Shown here: piece after piece, positions 20,332 to 28,782 of the stretch
Numbering within the stretch: position 1 is the first letter of the stretch
Layout: each line of letters opens with the position of its first letter
IMG/VR virus record: IMGVR_UViG_3300020125_000051
Span: 1 to 64,000 of that record
Direction: 5' to 3' (one strand)
Source: a virus
DNA length: 64,000 bases
Made by a program: the position numbers and the translations under genes
Notes under the pieces: model-generated
What the model saw: only the letters and a program-made list of their open reading frames with translations
Databases searched by the model: none
Told to the model about the DNA's origin: nothing

Positions 20332-20441
20332 AACAGACTATTTGGCAACGTTTATCTTATTGGCCGATGTTTGGTTGGAACCACTATGTTATTCGCAGAT
20401 GCACATGTCACAAACACTTCTGGCAAAGTTGGAGTGTTTAA
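20328..20441 (+). CDS. 37-aa hypothetical peptide
   Basis: MKQTIWQRLSYWPMFGWNHY then VIRRCTCHKHFWQSWSV: aromatic and His/Cys-rich. The ATG overlaps the terminase stop (ATGA) and its own stop overlaps the next ATG (TAATG), so the pair was preferred to the single longer frame in another phase. Confidence 0.45.
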   Translation: MKQTIWQRLSYWPMFGWNHYVIRRCTCHKHFWQSWSV

Positions 20442-20545
20442 TGATAAATGCGATTTATGGATTCATGTGTGGTGGTACTTGCGTTGCGCTTATTGTAGCC
20501 GCAATCGTCTATTACTATGCGTATAAGATGTGGAATAACTCATGA
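20441..20545 (+). CDS. 34-aa membrane peptide
   Basis: MINAIYGFMCGGTCVALIVA then AIVYYYAYKMWNNS: a single hydrophobic helix. Coupled at both ends (TAATG before, ATGA after). Function unknown. Confidence 0.45.
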   Translation: MINAIYGFMCGGTCVALIVAAIVYYYAYKMWNNS

Positions 20546-20898
20546 CTACTTGTCCAAGAAGAATGCAAGAGTGGGGACCATGGGAGAAGGCTGAGAACCT
20601 AGACCATTGGCGTAAAGATAAGACTTGTTCCTTCTGTGGGAGTCTAAATCCAGATATATTTTTGGATTTACTTGCTAAAGGAAGAGTAGCAGTTACACCT
20701 ACTGATAAAAATTATAAAGCTTACGTAGAAGGTCTAGGTGTATTCAGAAAATTTTATTTTCAACATTTCGATTTTGAGCAGCAAGATAAATTTCTCGAGA
20801 TTTATAATACTGATCCTAGACCATTTAGAATGTCTGATCCTGGATATTTTTATGTATTACCGTTTTTTGCTCATAGAAGGGAGGTAGGTCATGAGTGA
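20542..20898 (+). CDS. Conserved actinophage CSFCGSLNP protein
   Basis: 118 aa. MTTCPRRMQEWGPWEK and CSFCGSLNPDIFLDLLAKG form a zinc-binding pair of Cys motifs; PTDKNYKAYVEG follows. The pattern CPxRM...CSFCGS...TPTDKNYK is common beside terminase and portal genes of actinophages. Role unknown. It overlaps the portal start by 8 bp. Confidence 0.75.
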   Translation: MTTCPRRMQEWGPWEKAENLDHWRKDKTCSFCGSLNPDIFLDLLAKGRVAVTPTDKNYKAYVEGLGVFRKFYFQHFDFEQQDKFLEIYNTDPRPFRMSDPGYFYVLPFFAHRREVGHE

Positions 20899-22465
20899 TA
20901 ATTCGGAATATCTATCCATAATTGCTGAGTTAGAACAGAATGCTGAGACTCGAGAAATTGCAAATACTGCACAATTAACCAAACAAATTACTCTTAACGA
21001 AGCGTTGAATAGTTATGATTTAGTTAAGGCCGTGCATGATCCAGTTAATGGATCTTATGTAGTGATGGCCGAGCGTAACCCTAAATTAGACATAAATACG
21101 GCATTCAAGGAAATGGGTTACGTATCTCCATCTCCATTTACTTCTTGGACTCGTGACGAGCGTGTTCCGGAACTTAGAGATCAAACAGGTATTCGTACTT
21201 ACTATAACATGAAGCGAGCCGACGGCATTATTCGTGGCGCGTTAAGATTACTTAAGACTCCTGTTATGGCAGCTAGATGGTTCATTGAACCAGCTAGTGA
21301 TAGTACCTTAGACAAAAGCATTGCGGATTTCGTAGAACGAAACCTGTTTGAAGAGTTAAATGCACCTTGGTATCGTGTTCTTGAAGATGCGCTATTAATG
21401 TGTGAATATGGTTACATGCCGTTAGAAAAGGTATATGGACTAAACTCTGATGGTAAAATTGTACTAAAGAAACTAGCTCCACGACACCCACTTGATATTA
21501 TGCAATGGGAATATGACACAACAGGTGGGCCAAATGGTATCGTTATGGAACCTACCCAGGCGAACAACTTTGAGTCTATTTTTGTTCCTATTGAGAAGCT
21601 AGTTGTCTTTGTATTAGAGCAAGAAGCTGGTGACATGCGTGGAATTTCAATTCTACGATCTGCCTACAAGCATTACTACTACAAAGATACACTCTACAAA
21701 ATTGATGCTATCCAAAAGGAAAGACACGGAATTGGTGTTCCAATCATCAAAATCCCGCTTGGTGCCTCTGATAAGGACCGAGCACTTGCTGATGATTTGG
21801 GAAGAAACTTGCGTACCAATGAGCGTGCCCACATATCTTTGCCAATGAACTGGGAAGTGATGTTTGCTAAGTTAGAAGGTCAGCCAGTCGACTGCTTACC
21901 TTCAATAGCACATCACAATGATCAGATTATGCAAAATATTTTAGCAAACTTCTACAAAGATCCAAGTGCTAAAGAAGATTCAATGAACATGTTCTACAAG
22001 GGAACTCGTTACATTGCATCTACTCTAGCTGAAACTTTTAATCGTCATGTCATCAAACAACTTGTAGATTTCAATTACAATCGAGGAAAATACCCAATTC
22101 TTCGTGTTCGTAGAATTGGTGAGAACGAAGACCTACGTACATGGTCGTTTGCATTCCGTAACCTAGTTGGCGCTAACGCAATCTTCCCTGATGATCCACT
22201 AGAGGACTTCTTAAGAACAGAACTCGACCTACCACCAGCCGACAAGAAAACAGCACGTACGCCATTTGATCCTAGACAGCAACGTGCACAAGAACCTGGT
22301 CCTCCTGGTACTGTTGGTAGTCTTCCAACTCAAACATCACCTGGAAATACAACGAATCCAGCAAATAACACTGGATTACCTCATGTTGGTTTGCCTAGAC
22401 AAAAGGCACAACCACCAGTTAAACCTCCACAGAAAAACGCTGGATCTGATAGATCAGGAGGATAG
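20891..22465 (+). CDS. Portal protein (DUF935/Mu gp29-like)
   Basis: 524 aa. Forms the dodecameric ring through which DNA enters the head. Supporting features: ALRLLKTPVMAARWFIEPAS, then LMCEYGYMPLEKVYG, LAPRHPLDIMQWEYD, and a stem helix region around ADDLGRNLRTNERAHISLPM, in the order typical of the DUF935 portal family. The C-terminal 70 residues are Pro/Gln-rich and likely disordered. Lies between terminase and protease as expected. Confidence 0.85.
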   Translation: MSDNSEYLSIIAELEQNAETREIANTAQLTKQITLNEALNSYDLVKAVHDPVNGSYVVMAERNPKLDINTAFKEMGYVSPSPFTSWTRDERVPELRDQTGIRTYYNMKRADGIIRGALRLLKTPVMAARWFIEPASDSTLDKSIADFVERNLFEELNAPWYRVLEDALLMCEYGYMPLEKVYGLNSDGKIVLKKLAPRHPLDIMQWEYDTTGGPNGIVMEPTQANNFESIFVPIEKLVVFVLEQEAGDMRGISILRSAYKHYYYKDTLYKIDAIQKERHGIGVPIIKIPLGASDKDRALADDLGRNLRTNERAHISLPMNWEVMFAKLEGQPVDCLPSIAHHNDQIMQNILANFYKDPSAKEDSMNMFYKGTRYIASTLAETFNRHVIKQLVDFNYNRGKYPILRVRRIGENEDLRTWSFAFRNLVGANAIFPDDPLEDFLRTELDLPPADKKTARTPFDPRQQRAQEPGPPGTVGSLPTQTSPGNTTNPANNTGLPHVGLPRQKAQPPVKPPQKNAGSDRSGG

Positions 22466-22468
22466 CTA

Positions 22469-22738
22469 ATGCGTGCAGATCCACCTACTTCAGTTAGACA
22501 ACGCAGATTATCTGAATCTAGGCCAGATATTGCGACACATCGTCAGCGGACTGTCATAGAGCTGTCTGACCGAATGGTGAAAGGTTTTAAAAAGAACGCG
22601 CAAAGGATTGCGGCTAAGCAAGGAATGCCTTACGATCGGGCTGCGGCCATACTAGCTGCCGGTGCCCGGCGTGCGTCATCGGCCGCAAAACGTAAAAATC
22701 CTGCTCTTAAGAAGGTTAAGGGCAAAGCTAAATCATAG
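22469..22738 (+). CDS. 89-aa basic protein
   Basis: MRADPPTSVRQRRLSESRPD, ending KRKNPALKKVKGKAKS. Helical and strongly basic with an Ala-rich middle (AAAILAAGARRASSAAKRK). Between portal and protease; could be a DNA-binding or head-assembly factor. Not recognised. Confidence 0.6.
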   Translation: MRADPPTSVRQRRLSESRPDIATHRQRTVIELSDRMVKGFKKNAQRIAAKQGMPYDRAAAILAAGARRASSAAKRKNPALKKVKGKAKS

Positions 22739-22758
22739 GTTTGTCGGAAGGAGGGAAA

Positions 22759-23889
22759 ATGGGAACTAGTTCTAGCTTTCTTGTTGATGCTTTTACATTG
22801 ACTTTTGAAGAGTCTGATGGTAAGCAAAGTTCGTGGGTACACGCACTTGGGCTTGGTTCATTCAGGCACCCAACGTACGGAACCATCGATCTAACTACTG
22901 ATCGTATTAAGAACTTTGCAGATAGCGTCAAAAACAAGATTCGTGGAACAGTTGAGCCTAGCATCAACTACGTGCATGACAACAACAATGTCGCCGCTGG
23001 TTGGGTTAAGGACGCCGAGAGTCGTTCCGACGGCCTGTGGGTTTTTGTTGAGTGGGTCAGCGATGCTGCTAAAGCCATTTTAGAAAAGAAATGGCGTTAC
23101 TTCTCATCTGAGTTTACTGATGAGTGGGAAGACCCACAGGGTACTAAGCACAAGGATGTATTCATTGGTGGCGCGCTAACTAACCGTCCATTCATGAAGA
23201 ACCTTGTTCCGGTCAACTTGTCGGAAGACACTGTTGATATGGCTCTTGATTTAGTATCACTAATTAGCGGTGTGGACAAGGATTCTTTGAAGGGGGGTAA
23301 CGGTATGGAACTTAGCGATGCTGATGTTCAGAAGATAGTTGAAGGATTAGCCACAAAACTAGCTCCGACAACTACTCCACCAGTTCCGCCAGTACCGCAG
23401 GTTAGCCTTATGGATATTCCTGAGCTAAAGGCATTAGCAGAAGAAAACCCAATGGTTAAGCTTTTACTTGACCAGGTTGAGAAGCAGAATGCTGATCTTG
23501 CAAAGGGTGCAACTTCGCTTAAGGAAGCTGAAATTGCCCGCAAACTTACTGAGTTTGACCGGAGCAAGATTGTTCTAACGCCTGTTGCCAAGGAACTTAC
23601 TGAAAAACTGGCAATGGCTATTCCAGAGGCACTTTCAGATGACTTCTGGAAGCTTCTTACTGAAATGAAGCGTGGATCTTCATTCCTAGTAGAGCTTGGC
23701 GAGCGCACTGGCGCAACCGTAAACTACGGAACGCCAAAGTCTTATGTTAAGCAGTTCGACGAGCTAGCTGCGTCTCTAAAGTCAGAACACAAGCTATCTG
23801 ATGCAGATTCGTACGAGCGTGCAGCCTCACAGAACCCGGCGCTATACGCTAAGTACCGTGCCGAGCTAACGAACAGTGAGGTGAAATAA
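22759..23889 (+). CDS. Prohead protease fused to scaffold (Mu gpI-like)
   Basis: 376 aa. Start at MGTSSSF after GGAAGGAGGGAAA. Residues about 65-165 match Mu-type protease I: PSINYVHDNNNVAAGWVKDA, DGLWVFVEWVSDAAKAILEK, WRYFSSEFTDEW and IGGALTNRPFMKN, giving the His/Ser-type assembly protease. From about residue 183 a Pro-rich linker then charged coiled coils form the scaffold part. An internal start gives the scaffold alone (next entry). Confidence 0.85.
   Translation: MGTSSSFLVDAFTLTFEESDGKQSSWVHALGLGSFRHPTYGTIDLTTDRIKNFADSVKNKIRGTVEPSINYVHDNNNVAAGWVKDAESRSDGLWVFVEWVSDAAKAILEKKWRYFSSEFTDEWEDPQGTKHKDVFIGGALTNRPFMKNLVPVNLSEDTVDMALDLVSLISGVDKDSLKGGNGMELSDADVQKIVEGLATKLAPTTTPPVPPVPQVSLMDIPELKALAEENPMVKLLLDQVEKQNADLAKGATSLKEAEIARKLTEFDRSKIVLTPVAKELTEKLAMAIPEALSDDFWKLLTEMKRGSSFLVELGERTGATVNYGTPKSYVKQFDELAASLKSEHKLSDADSYERAASQNPALYAKYRAELTNSEVK
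23305..23889 (+). CDS. Probable separate scaffold product from internal start
   Basis: In-frame ATG (MELSDADVQKI) seven bases after AAGGGGGG, the strongest ribosome site in the gene. It would give a 194-aa scaffold: Pro-rich linker, then helices LADKLAP-like and QVEKQNADLAKGATSLKEAE. This nested arrangement is known from lambda C/Nu3. Confidence 0.6.
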   Translation: MELSDADVQKIVEGLATKLAPTTTPPVPPVPQVSLMDIPELKALAEENPMVKLLLDQVEKQNADLAKGATSLKEAEIARKLTEFDRSKIVLTPVAKELTEKLAMAIPEALSDDFWKLLTEMKRGSSFLVELGERTGATVNYGTPKSYVKQFDELAASLKSEHKLSDADSYERAASQNPALYAKYRAELTNSEVK

Positions 23890-24320
23890 TGGCTGGCTCT
23901 GGCGCTAATTTCGTTCTTGACAAGGCATTTAACTTACTATCTACTTACAACTCATCTGCTGCCGCAGGTGCACTTGCTAAGAGATTAGTTAAGTTTGCTG
24001 CTGGTGGTACAGTTGACCTTAACGTTGCTTCTAACACTCGTTCCATTGGTATCCTTATGGAGAACGTGGATGCGGTTAAGATTGCAACTGGTAAGGTTAT
24101 GGCCGATGTGCGTATGATTGGTATTGGTACCGTCAACTGCACAACTGCTGCTTCTGTGGTGCTTGGAAGCGTTCTTATGTCATCCACTGTTGGTGGTGTA
24201 CTACTTGCAGCTACCTCTGCCAACATCCCAATGGGATTAGCAGTTGGTATCACTGGTACTCTTGCCGATGGTAACGACATTCAGGTGCTATTCCTCGCTG
24301 GTCTACCGGCACTACCGTAA
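23889..24320 (+). CDS. Capsid decoration protein (candidate)
   Basis: 143 aa, MAGSGANFVLDKAFNLLSTY. Glycine, valine and alanine-rich strands (KFAAGGTVDLNVASNTRSIG, VGITGTLADGNDIQV) resemble DUF2190-like head decoration proteins encoded right before the capsid gene. Overlaps the protease stop. Confidence 0.65.
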   Translation: MAGSGANFVLDKAFNLLSTYNSSAAAGALAKRLVKFAAGGTVDLNVASNTRSIGILMENVDAVKIATGKVMADVRMIGIGTVNCTTAASVVLGSVLMSSTVGGVLLAATSANIPMGLAVGITGTLADGNDIQVLFLAGLPALP

Positions 24321-24341
24321 TCTGAAGGGAGGGAAATTTAA

Positions 24342-25322
24342 ATGGCAGTTTACAATCCAACTGGATCTGGCAACGTTCACGTTGATAAGATTCTTACCCA
24401 GATCAGTGTGGCTTGGCCAAACACAGGTTTAGTTGGCGAACGCCTAATGCCAAGTGTTGGAGTACTTAAGCAGTCTGATAAGTACTACATCTTTGGACGT
24501 GAAGGTTGGCTTCCAGAAGATGACAACCGTGCACCTGGCACAGTAGCCAATGAGATCGCCGGTCTTGCCGTGTCTACGGACACATACTACGCCCGTGAAC
24601 ACTCTCTTCAGATCCCGGTAACTGACGAAGAGCGTGATAACGTTGACTCACCACTAGCACCAGATCGTGACGCGACCGAACTAGTTACGTCTAAGATTAT
24701 GCTAGGCCGTGAAGTTGCTATTAAGACGCTAGTTACCACTACTTCTAACTATGCATCAGGTTTGAGCACAACTCTTTCTGGTGCTGCACAGTGGAACTCT
24801 GCTAACTATGCAACTTCCGACCCTATCTCGGACCTTCGCACTGGCAAGGTTGCGGTTAACGCCCGTATCTTCCAGGACCCGAATGTTCTAGTGGTTCCTT
24901 ATCAGGTTATGGCTGCGCTGGAAGACCACCCAGACTTCCTAGAGCGTATTAAGTACTCTGAGCGGGCTATCTTCTCGCCTGAGCTTCTTGCAGCAGTTCT
25001 TGGTTTCGAGACTGTTGTTGTGCCTGGTGTTGGTATCAACAATGCTAACCCTGGTGCTTCCGCCTCACTTGGTTACCTGTGGGGTAAGGATGTTGTTATG
25101 GCGTGGGTGCCTCCGCGCGCAGGTCTTAAGATTCCTGCCTTTGGTTATGAATTCACTTGGGGAACACAGTACGTAGATCGTTGGCGTGAGGAACCACGGA
25201 AGTCTGATCTAATCCGTGCATCTCGTCGCTATGACCTTAAACTGGTTGCTCAGGGTGACCCAGGTTCTTCGGACGCTGGTAAAGCAATTGCCGGATATGT
25301 CATCAAGGCCGCGATTGCCTAG
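24342..25322 (+). CDS. Major capsid protein
   Basis: 326 aa, HK97-fold capsid subunit by position and pattern. N-terminal NVHVDKILTQISVAWPNTGL, then PVTDEERDNVDSPLAPDRDA (E-loop/spine region), VVPYQVMAALEDHPDFLERI, VVPGVGINNA and YLWGKDVVMAWVPP, as in actinophage and Mu-related capsids. GGAGGGAAATTTAA leader. Expected to be among the most abundant virion proteins. Confidence 0.85.
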   Translation: MAVYNPTGSGNVHVDKILTQISVAWPNTGLVGERLMPSVGVLKQSDKYYIFGREGWLPEDDNRAPGTVANEIAGLAVSTDTYYAREHSLQIPVTDEERDNVDSPLAPDRDATELVTSKIMLGREVAIKTLVTTTSNYASGLSTTLSGAAQWNSANYATSDPISDLRTGKVAVNARIFQDPNVLVVPYQVMAALEDHPDFLERIKYSERAIFSPELLAAVLGFETVVVPGVGINNANPGASASLGYLWGKDVVMAWVPPRAGLKIPAFGYEFTWGTQYVDRWREEPRKSDLIRASRRYDLKLVAQGDPGSSDAGKAIAGYVIKAAIA

Positions 25323-25330
25323 GAGCGATT

Positions 25331-25630
25331 ATGCCTAAGAAAATCTTCGCTGTTACTAATGTACGAGTTGGCCCAGCAGACGACCAATACTTTGCAGCTA
25401 ATAGTGTGATTGATCCAGCTAAATTTACTAAAGAGCAATTACTACAGCTGCATGAGTCTGGTGCTATTGAAATTCGTGTTGTGGATGAAGAAGTTGCTCC
25501 TGACGGTACTGCGGTAACCGACGTAGTTCCTGAATCTACAGAAACAACAGATGCATCCACTTCTACAGAGTCTACAGAGTCAACAGACACAACCGCTTCT
25601 ATGGATTCTACGGACGATACAGATAGCTAA
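25331..25630 (+). CDS. 99-aa head-associated protein with Ser/Thr/Asp tail
   Basis: MPKKIFAVTNVRVGPADDQY; first 60 residues fold as beta-alpha, the rest is low-complexity TESTESTDTTASMDSTDD. Sits between capsid and connector genes and overlaps the next ATG (TAATG). Role unknown. Confidence 0.6.
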   Translation: MPKKIFAVTNVRVGPADDQYFAANSVIDPAKFTKEQLLQLHESGAIEIRVVDEEVAPDGTAVTDVVPESTETTDASTSTESTESTDTTASMDSTDDTDS

Positions 25631-26076
25631 TGGCTAGAATACAGAAAGAAGATGCGCAAGGGTGGGTAGAGTCAACTAAGTTGCCTCTATCCTCCCTTGA
25701 CATTGCCTTATTAACTCAAATCGAAGGCGAAGTATTAGCAAGATTAGCCACAGCTTATGATACATCAACTTGGCTTGATCAAACTTCTACTCCGCTGGTT
25801 GTTCGAGTCATTATTGCAAAAACATATGTGGCTTGGATTTACGATAGACAGTATAGTGAGAACCAAACTGGTGGAAATGATTACGCAGCTATGTTGCGTA
25901 CAAATGCTGAAATGTTAATAGTTGGCTTAGTTAATGGTACAATTGATATTCCAGGTGTTAATCCAACAGGTTCTATTCCAAGCTTCTATCCAAATGATGC
26001 ATCTTCTGCACAAGATCCGACACCAGATGATACATCATTAGGACCTGCTGCATTCTCTATGGGAAAAGTATTCTGA
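25630..26076 (+). CDS. Head-tail adaptor (candidate)
   Basis: 148 aa. Helical core WLDQTSTPLVVRVIIAKTYV, AWIYDRQYSENQTGGNDYAA as in gp6/DUF1320-like connectors that bind the portal; Pro/Asp-rich C-terminus. Position after the capsid supports this. Confidence 0.65.
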   Translation: MARIQKEDAQGWVESTKLPLSSLDIALLTQIEGEVLARLATAYDTSTWLDQTSTPLVVRVIIAKTYVAWIYDRQYSENQTGGNDYAAMLRTNAEMLIVGLVNGTIDIPGVNPTGSIPSFYPNDASSAQDPTPDDTSLGPAAFSMGKVF

Positions 26077-26077
26077 T

Positions 26078-26830
26078 ATGGCGAGTAATTTCCCTAGACC
26101 CACGCCATTCATGATTTCTGAAGCCGTAGTTCGCGGCTTAGCAATTCCTGCAATTGAAATTGATCCACGATTTAACTTTGTTCGTGGAGCTTATATATTT
26201 GCTAGTGATATCCAATTACTAGATTTAAAGCTTAGAACATTCAAGGATCCTCTTGAAAAATCTCGAGATTTAGTGATTATTCCTGCAATTAAGCAAAATT
26301 TTGTAGAACAGGGTCGACCACAATGGAAGCAATTATCTAAGAGAACTCTTTACAATAGACTTATTGAAGGCTATCCGCGTGGTCCAATACTTGATAAAAC
26401 TGGACGATTGAAGCGAGCTGCAACTAAGAAGAATATCTGGGCTATAACTAGTGCAATTGGCCGTCAAGGCTATGATATGTTACAGCTAAGAACAATTTAT
26501 TTTGATCAATTAGTTCCATATGGTCAATTTCATCAACTTGGAGCCAGAATTCCATCTGCTAGAAATATTGGTGGTTTGTCTGGACGTTTTGGTTCTACTG
26601 GAAATCCACTTATACCAACTAATATTAAATTCTCTAAGAGTGTAACTCCAGGTGGATTTGTAGAGCATGGACGTGTTGAATTATTCCCAACTAGTGGTGG
26701 TAAGCTTCCTGCACGCCCATTCATAGCTATAACATTACAAGATGAAGTTGAAATCTACAACCTATTTACTACACACTTAACTACTCAGGTCAATAAATTC
26801 TGGGGCATGAAGGGTGACAAGGGACTATGA
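26078..26830 (+). CDS. Virion morphogenesis / tail completion protein (Mu gpG-like)
   Basis: 250 aa. QWKQLSKRTLYNRLIEGYPR followed by ILDKTGRLKRAA and a final LPARPFIAIT match the W..LS..T...iL..tG.L...RPF order of phage virion-morphogenesis proteins. Acts at head completion or head-tail joining. Its end overlaps the next start by 4 bp. Confidence 0.75.
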   Translation: MASNFPRPTPFMISEAVVRGLAIPAIEIDPRFNFVRGAYIFASDIQLLDLKLRTFKDPLEKSRDLVIIPAIKQNFVEQGRPQWKQLSKRTLYNRLIEGYPRGPILDKTGRLKRAATKKNIWAITSAIGRQGYDMLQLRTIYFDQLVPYGQFHQLGARIPSARNIGGLSGRFGSTGNPLIPTNIKFSKSVTPGGFVEHGRVELFPTSGGKLPARPFIAITLQDEVEIYNLFTTHLTTQVNKFWGMKGDKGL

Positions 26831-27297
26831 CCGCACCTGGACCACACACTGACACAGACGAAACTGTTGCTGAAGCTATTTTTAATCTTGTTTTTGATGA
26901 TAAAGAAGATTTGGAATTAGAAGACGTATTATATGGAAATCATATAATAATTCCTCGTAATAGTGCCGCTGTTATCCAAGCTATGGGTAAAAACAGAGCT
27001 TTAGCTGGTGTCGCTGCACCAGGTGGTAGAACATTAAATACCTTAATGGTTATGATTGATCTTCACTGGTCAAAAGTTGGCGATGAATCTACGCAACGTA
27101 GATTATGCGATGCCAGAGGCACTGCGTTAGAACGTAAAATTCATGAAGATACTACCCTTGGCGGAATTGTAATTCATGGTTTCGTTAATCAGGTTGATCG
27201 TGGCGAAACTTTATTCAATGGTAGTATGTTCAGAACAGTAAGAATGTCTTACGCTGCTACTACTAAGACATACTTATCTCCTCCTGCTGCACCGTAA
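26827..27297 (+). CDS. Tail terminator-like protein
   Basis: 156 aa. Strand-rich middle (TLMVMIDLHWSKVGDESTQR) and FNGSMFRTVRMSYAATTKTY end fit tail terminator/neck proteins that close the tail tube. Evidence is mainly order: between morphogenesis and major tail genes. Confidence 0.6.
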   Translation: MTAPGPHTDTDETVAEAIFNLVFDDKEDLELEDVLYGNHIIIPRNSAAVIQAMGKNRALAGVAAPGGRTLNTLMVMIDLHWSKVGDESTQRRLCDARGTALERKIHEDTTLGGIVIHGFVNQVDRGETLFNGSMFRTVRMSYAATTKTYLSPPAAP

Positions 27298-27307
27298 AGG
27301 GGGCGCC

Positions 27308-27505
27308 ATGCACTTCGAAATAGAATCAGACAGAGAAATTTCTGTCCTTGGTGTTGGTATTTTAACACCTGGCGAGCCTCATCGGTTGACAGATGAGGAG
27401 CGCCAGATGTTCAAAATTTACTATGGCCAAGATGTAATTGGTGCAAACTTTGCACCATATGTGAAAGTAACCGCAGTTGTTGAAAGTGCCGAGGGAGGTG
27501 AATAA
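27308..27505 (+). CDS. 65-aa hypothetical protein
   Basis: MHFEIESDREISVLGVGILT. Beta N-terminus and acidic end (VESAEGGE). GGGGGCGCC leader. Overlaps the major tail start (TAATG). Confidence 0.6.
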   Translation: MHFEIESDREISVLGVGILTPGEPHRLTDEERQMFKIYYGQDVIGANFAPYVKVTAVVESAEGGE

Positions 27506-28773
27506 TGGCTAACGTTGGAATTGGTGCTGCTGGTATTGCCGGCGTAGCCGTAGAACAACTGACACCTGTAGTTGCACTTGCTGCTACTCCTGTCGCAGGT
27601 GGCGCACTTACTGCTGGTACTTACAAATACTACATTACTGCAATTAATGCCAATGGTGAGACCACTAAGTCTAATGAGCTTACTGGTACTACTGCGGCTG
27701 GTAACTTAACGCTAACTCTAACCTGGACAGCAGTAACAGGTGCTACTGGGTATAAGATTTATCGTACTGCGGCCGCTGGTGCCACTGACTCTGAACTCTT
27801 GCTTACTACTGTTGGAGCAGTTACCACATTCAATGATACTGCCGTTGGTGCACCTGCTGGTGCTTTCCCGACAACTAATACAGCAGTAGCACCAGGTACG
27901 TATGTTGCGCCGACTAAGTTCTTCTCATTCAACAGCGAATCAATTGCTGTAGTGGAAGAAACTGTTTTCCGCCGGCCAATCCGGTTGAGCGCGGACGTTA
28001 TTAGCGCTGTTCCTGGTAACTTCCACCCTGAGGGTGAACTCAACCTTGAATCCATGGAAGATGTTATCATCTGGTTCCTGTGGGCTTCGAGAACAGCAAT
28101 TGTAAAGACTGGATCCTCACCTAACTTTACATATACTATTACTCCAACTCCAGCAGCTGTGCCAAATAAAACGCTATCTCTAACGATTGTTAGAAATGGT
28201 GTTGTGTTCGGTTACACTGGAGTTTGTTTAAATAACTTCAAGTTTGGTGTTGACAACGGACTTATGACGTTCAGTACCTCTGTTATTGGACGTGATGAAG
28301 CTGTTCAGTCTCTTCCTGTGCCAACATTCTCAACAGTTCTACCATTCGGTGCAGGTACATATTCTATCGAAATTCCAACAGCTTCGCCAGTGCTTGACAC
28401 TGACACATTCGAATTCTCGGTAGAAGATAACGCTGAAGCTCAATTCAGACTTAAGAACACTGGCCGTGGTGCACAGTTTATTAAGTATGGCGAGCGCAGT
28501 TCAACCACCACAGTTGAACGTGACTTCGTTGATCGCACTGATTACGATGCGTTCAAAGCTATTACAGCGCAGTCTGTTACAATTACAGCCTCTAAGGGTT
28601 CTAACAACTCAATTAGCATTCTTGCGCCTGTCTCCATTAAAGATACCTACACTGTGGGCTTGAGTGGTGAAGGTGATTTAGTTCGTGCTTCTATTGCTTA
28701 CCAGAACATCATTGATGGTACTGGAAAGTCTTGGCAAATTGTAGTTAAGACACAAGAGGACATCATTCCATAG
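27505..28773 (+). CDS. Major tail tube protein with Ig-like N-terminal domain
   Basis: 422 aa. Residues about 25-130 form a fibronectin-like module (see 17125-17628). The remainder (140-422) is a tail-tube fold: EETVFRRPIRLSADVISAVP, LESMEDVIIWFLWASR, VKDTYTVGL-like strand at the end. Tubes of actinophages often carry such exposed domains. GGAGGTGAATA leader. Confidence 0.8.
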   Translation: MANVGIGAAGIAGVAVEQLTPVVALAATPVAGGALTAGTYKYYITAINANGETTKSNELTGTTAAGNLTLTLTWTAVTGATGYKIYRTAAAGATDSELLLTTVGAVTTFNDTAVGAPAGAFPTTNTAVAPGTYVAPTKFFSFNSESIAVVEETVFRRPIRLSADVISAVPGNFHPEGELNLESMEDVIIWFLWASRTAIVKTGSSPNFTYTITPTPAAVPNKTLSLTIVRNGVVFGYTGVCLNNFKFGVDNGLMTFSTSVIGRDEAVQSLPVPTFSTVLPFGAGTYSIEIPTASPVLDTDTFEFSVEDNAEAQFRLKNTGRGAQFIKYGERSSTTTVERDFVDRTDYDAFKAITAQSVTITASKGSNNSISILAPVSIKDTYTVGLSGEGDLVRASIAYQNIIDGTGKSWQIVVKTQEDIIP

Positions 28774-28782
28774 TGAGTAGAC

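Noticed and set aside
20342-20545. Single 67-codon frame after the terminase
   Set aside because: Two coupled short genes with ATGA and TAATG overlaps fit this genome's style better; the call remains moderate.
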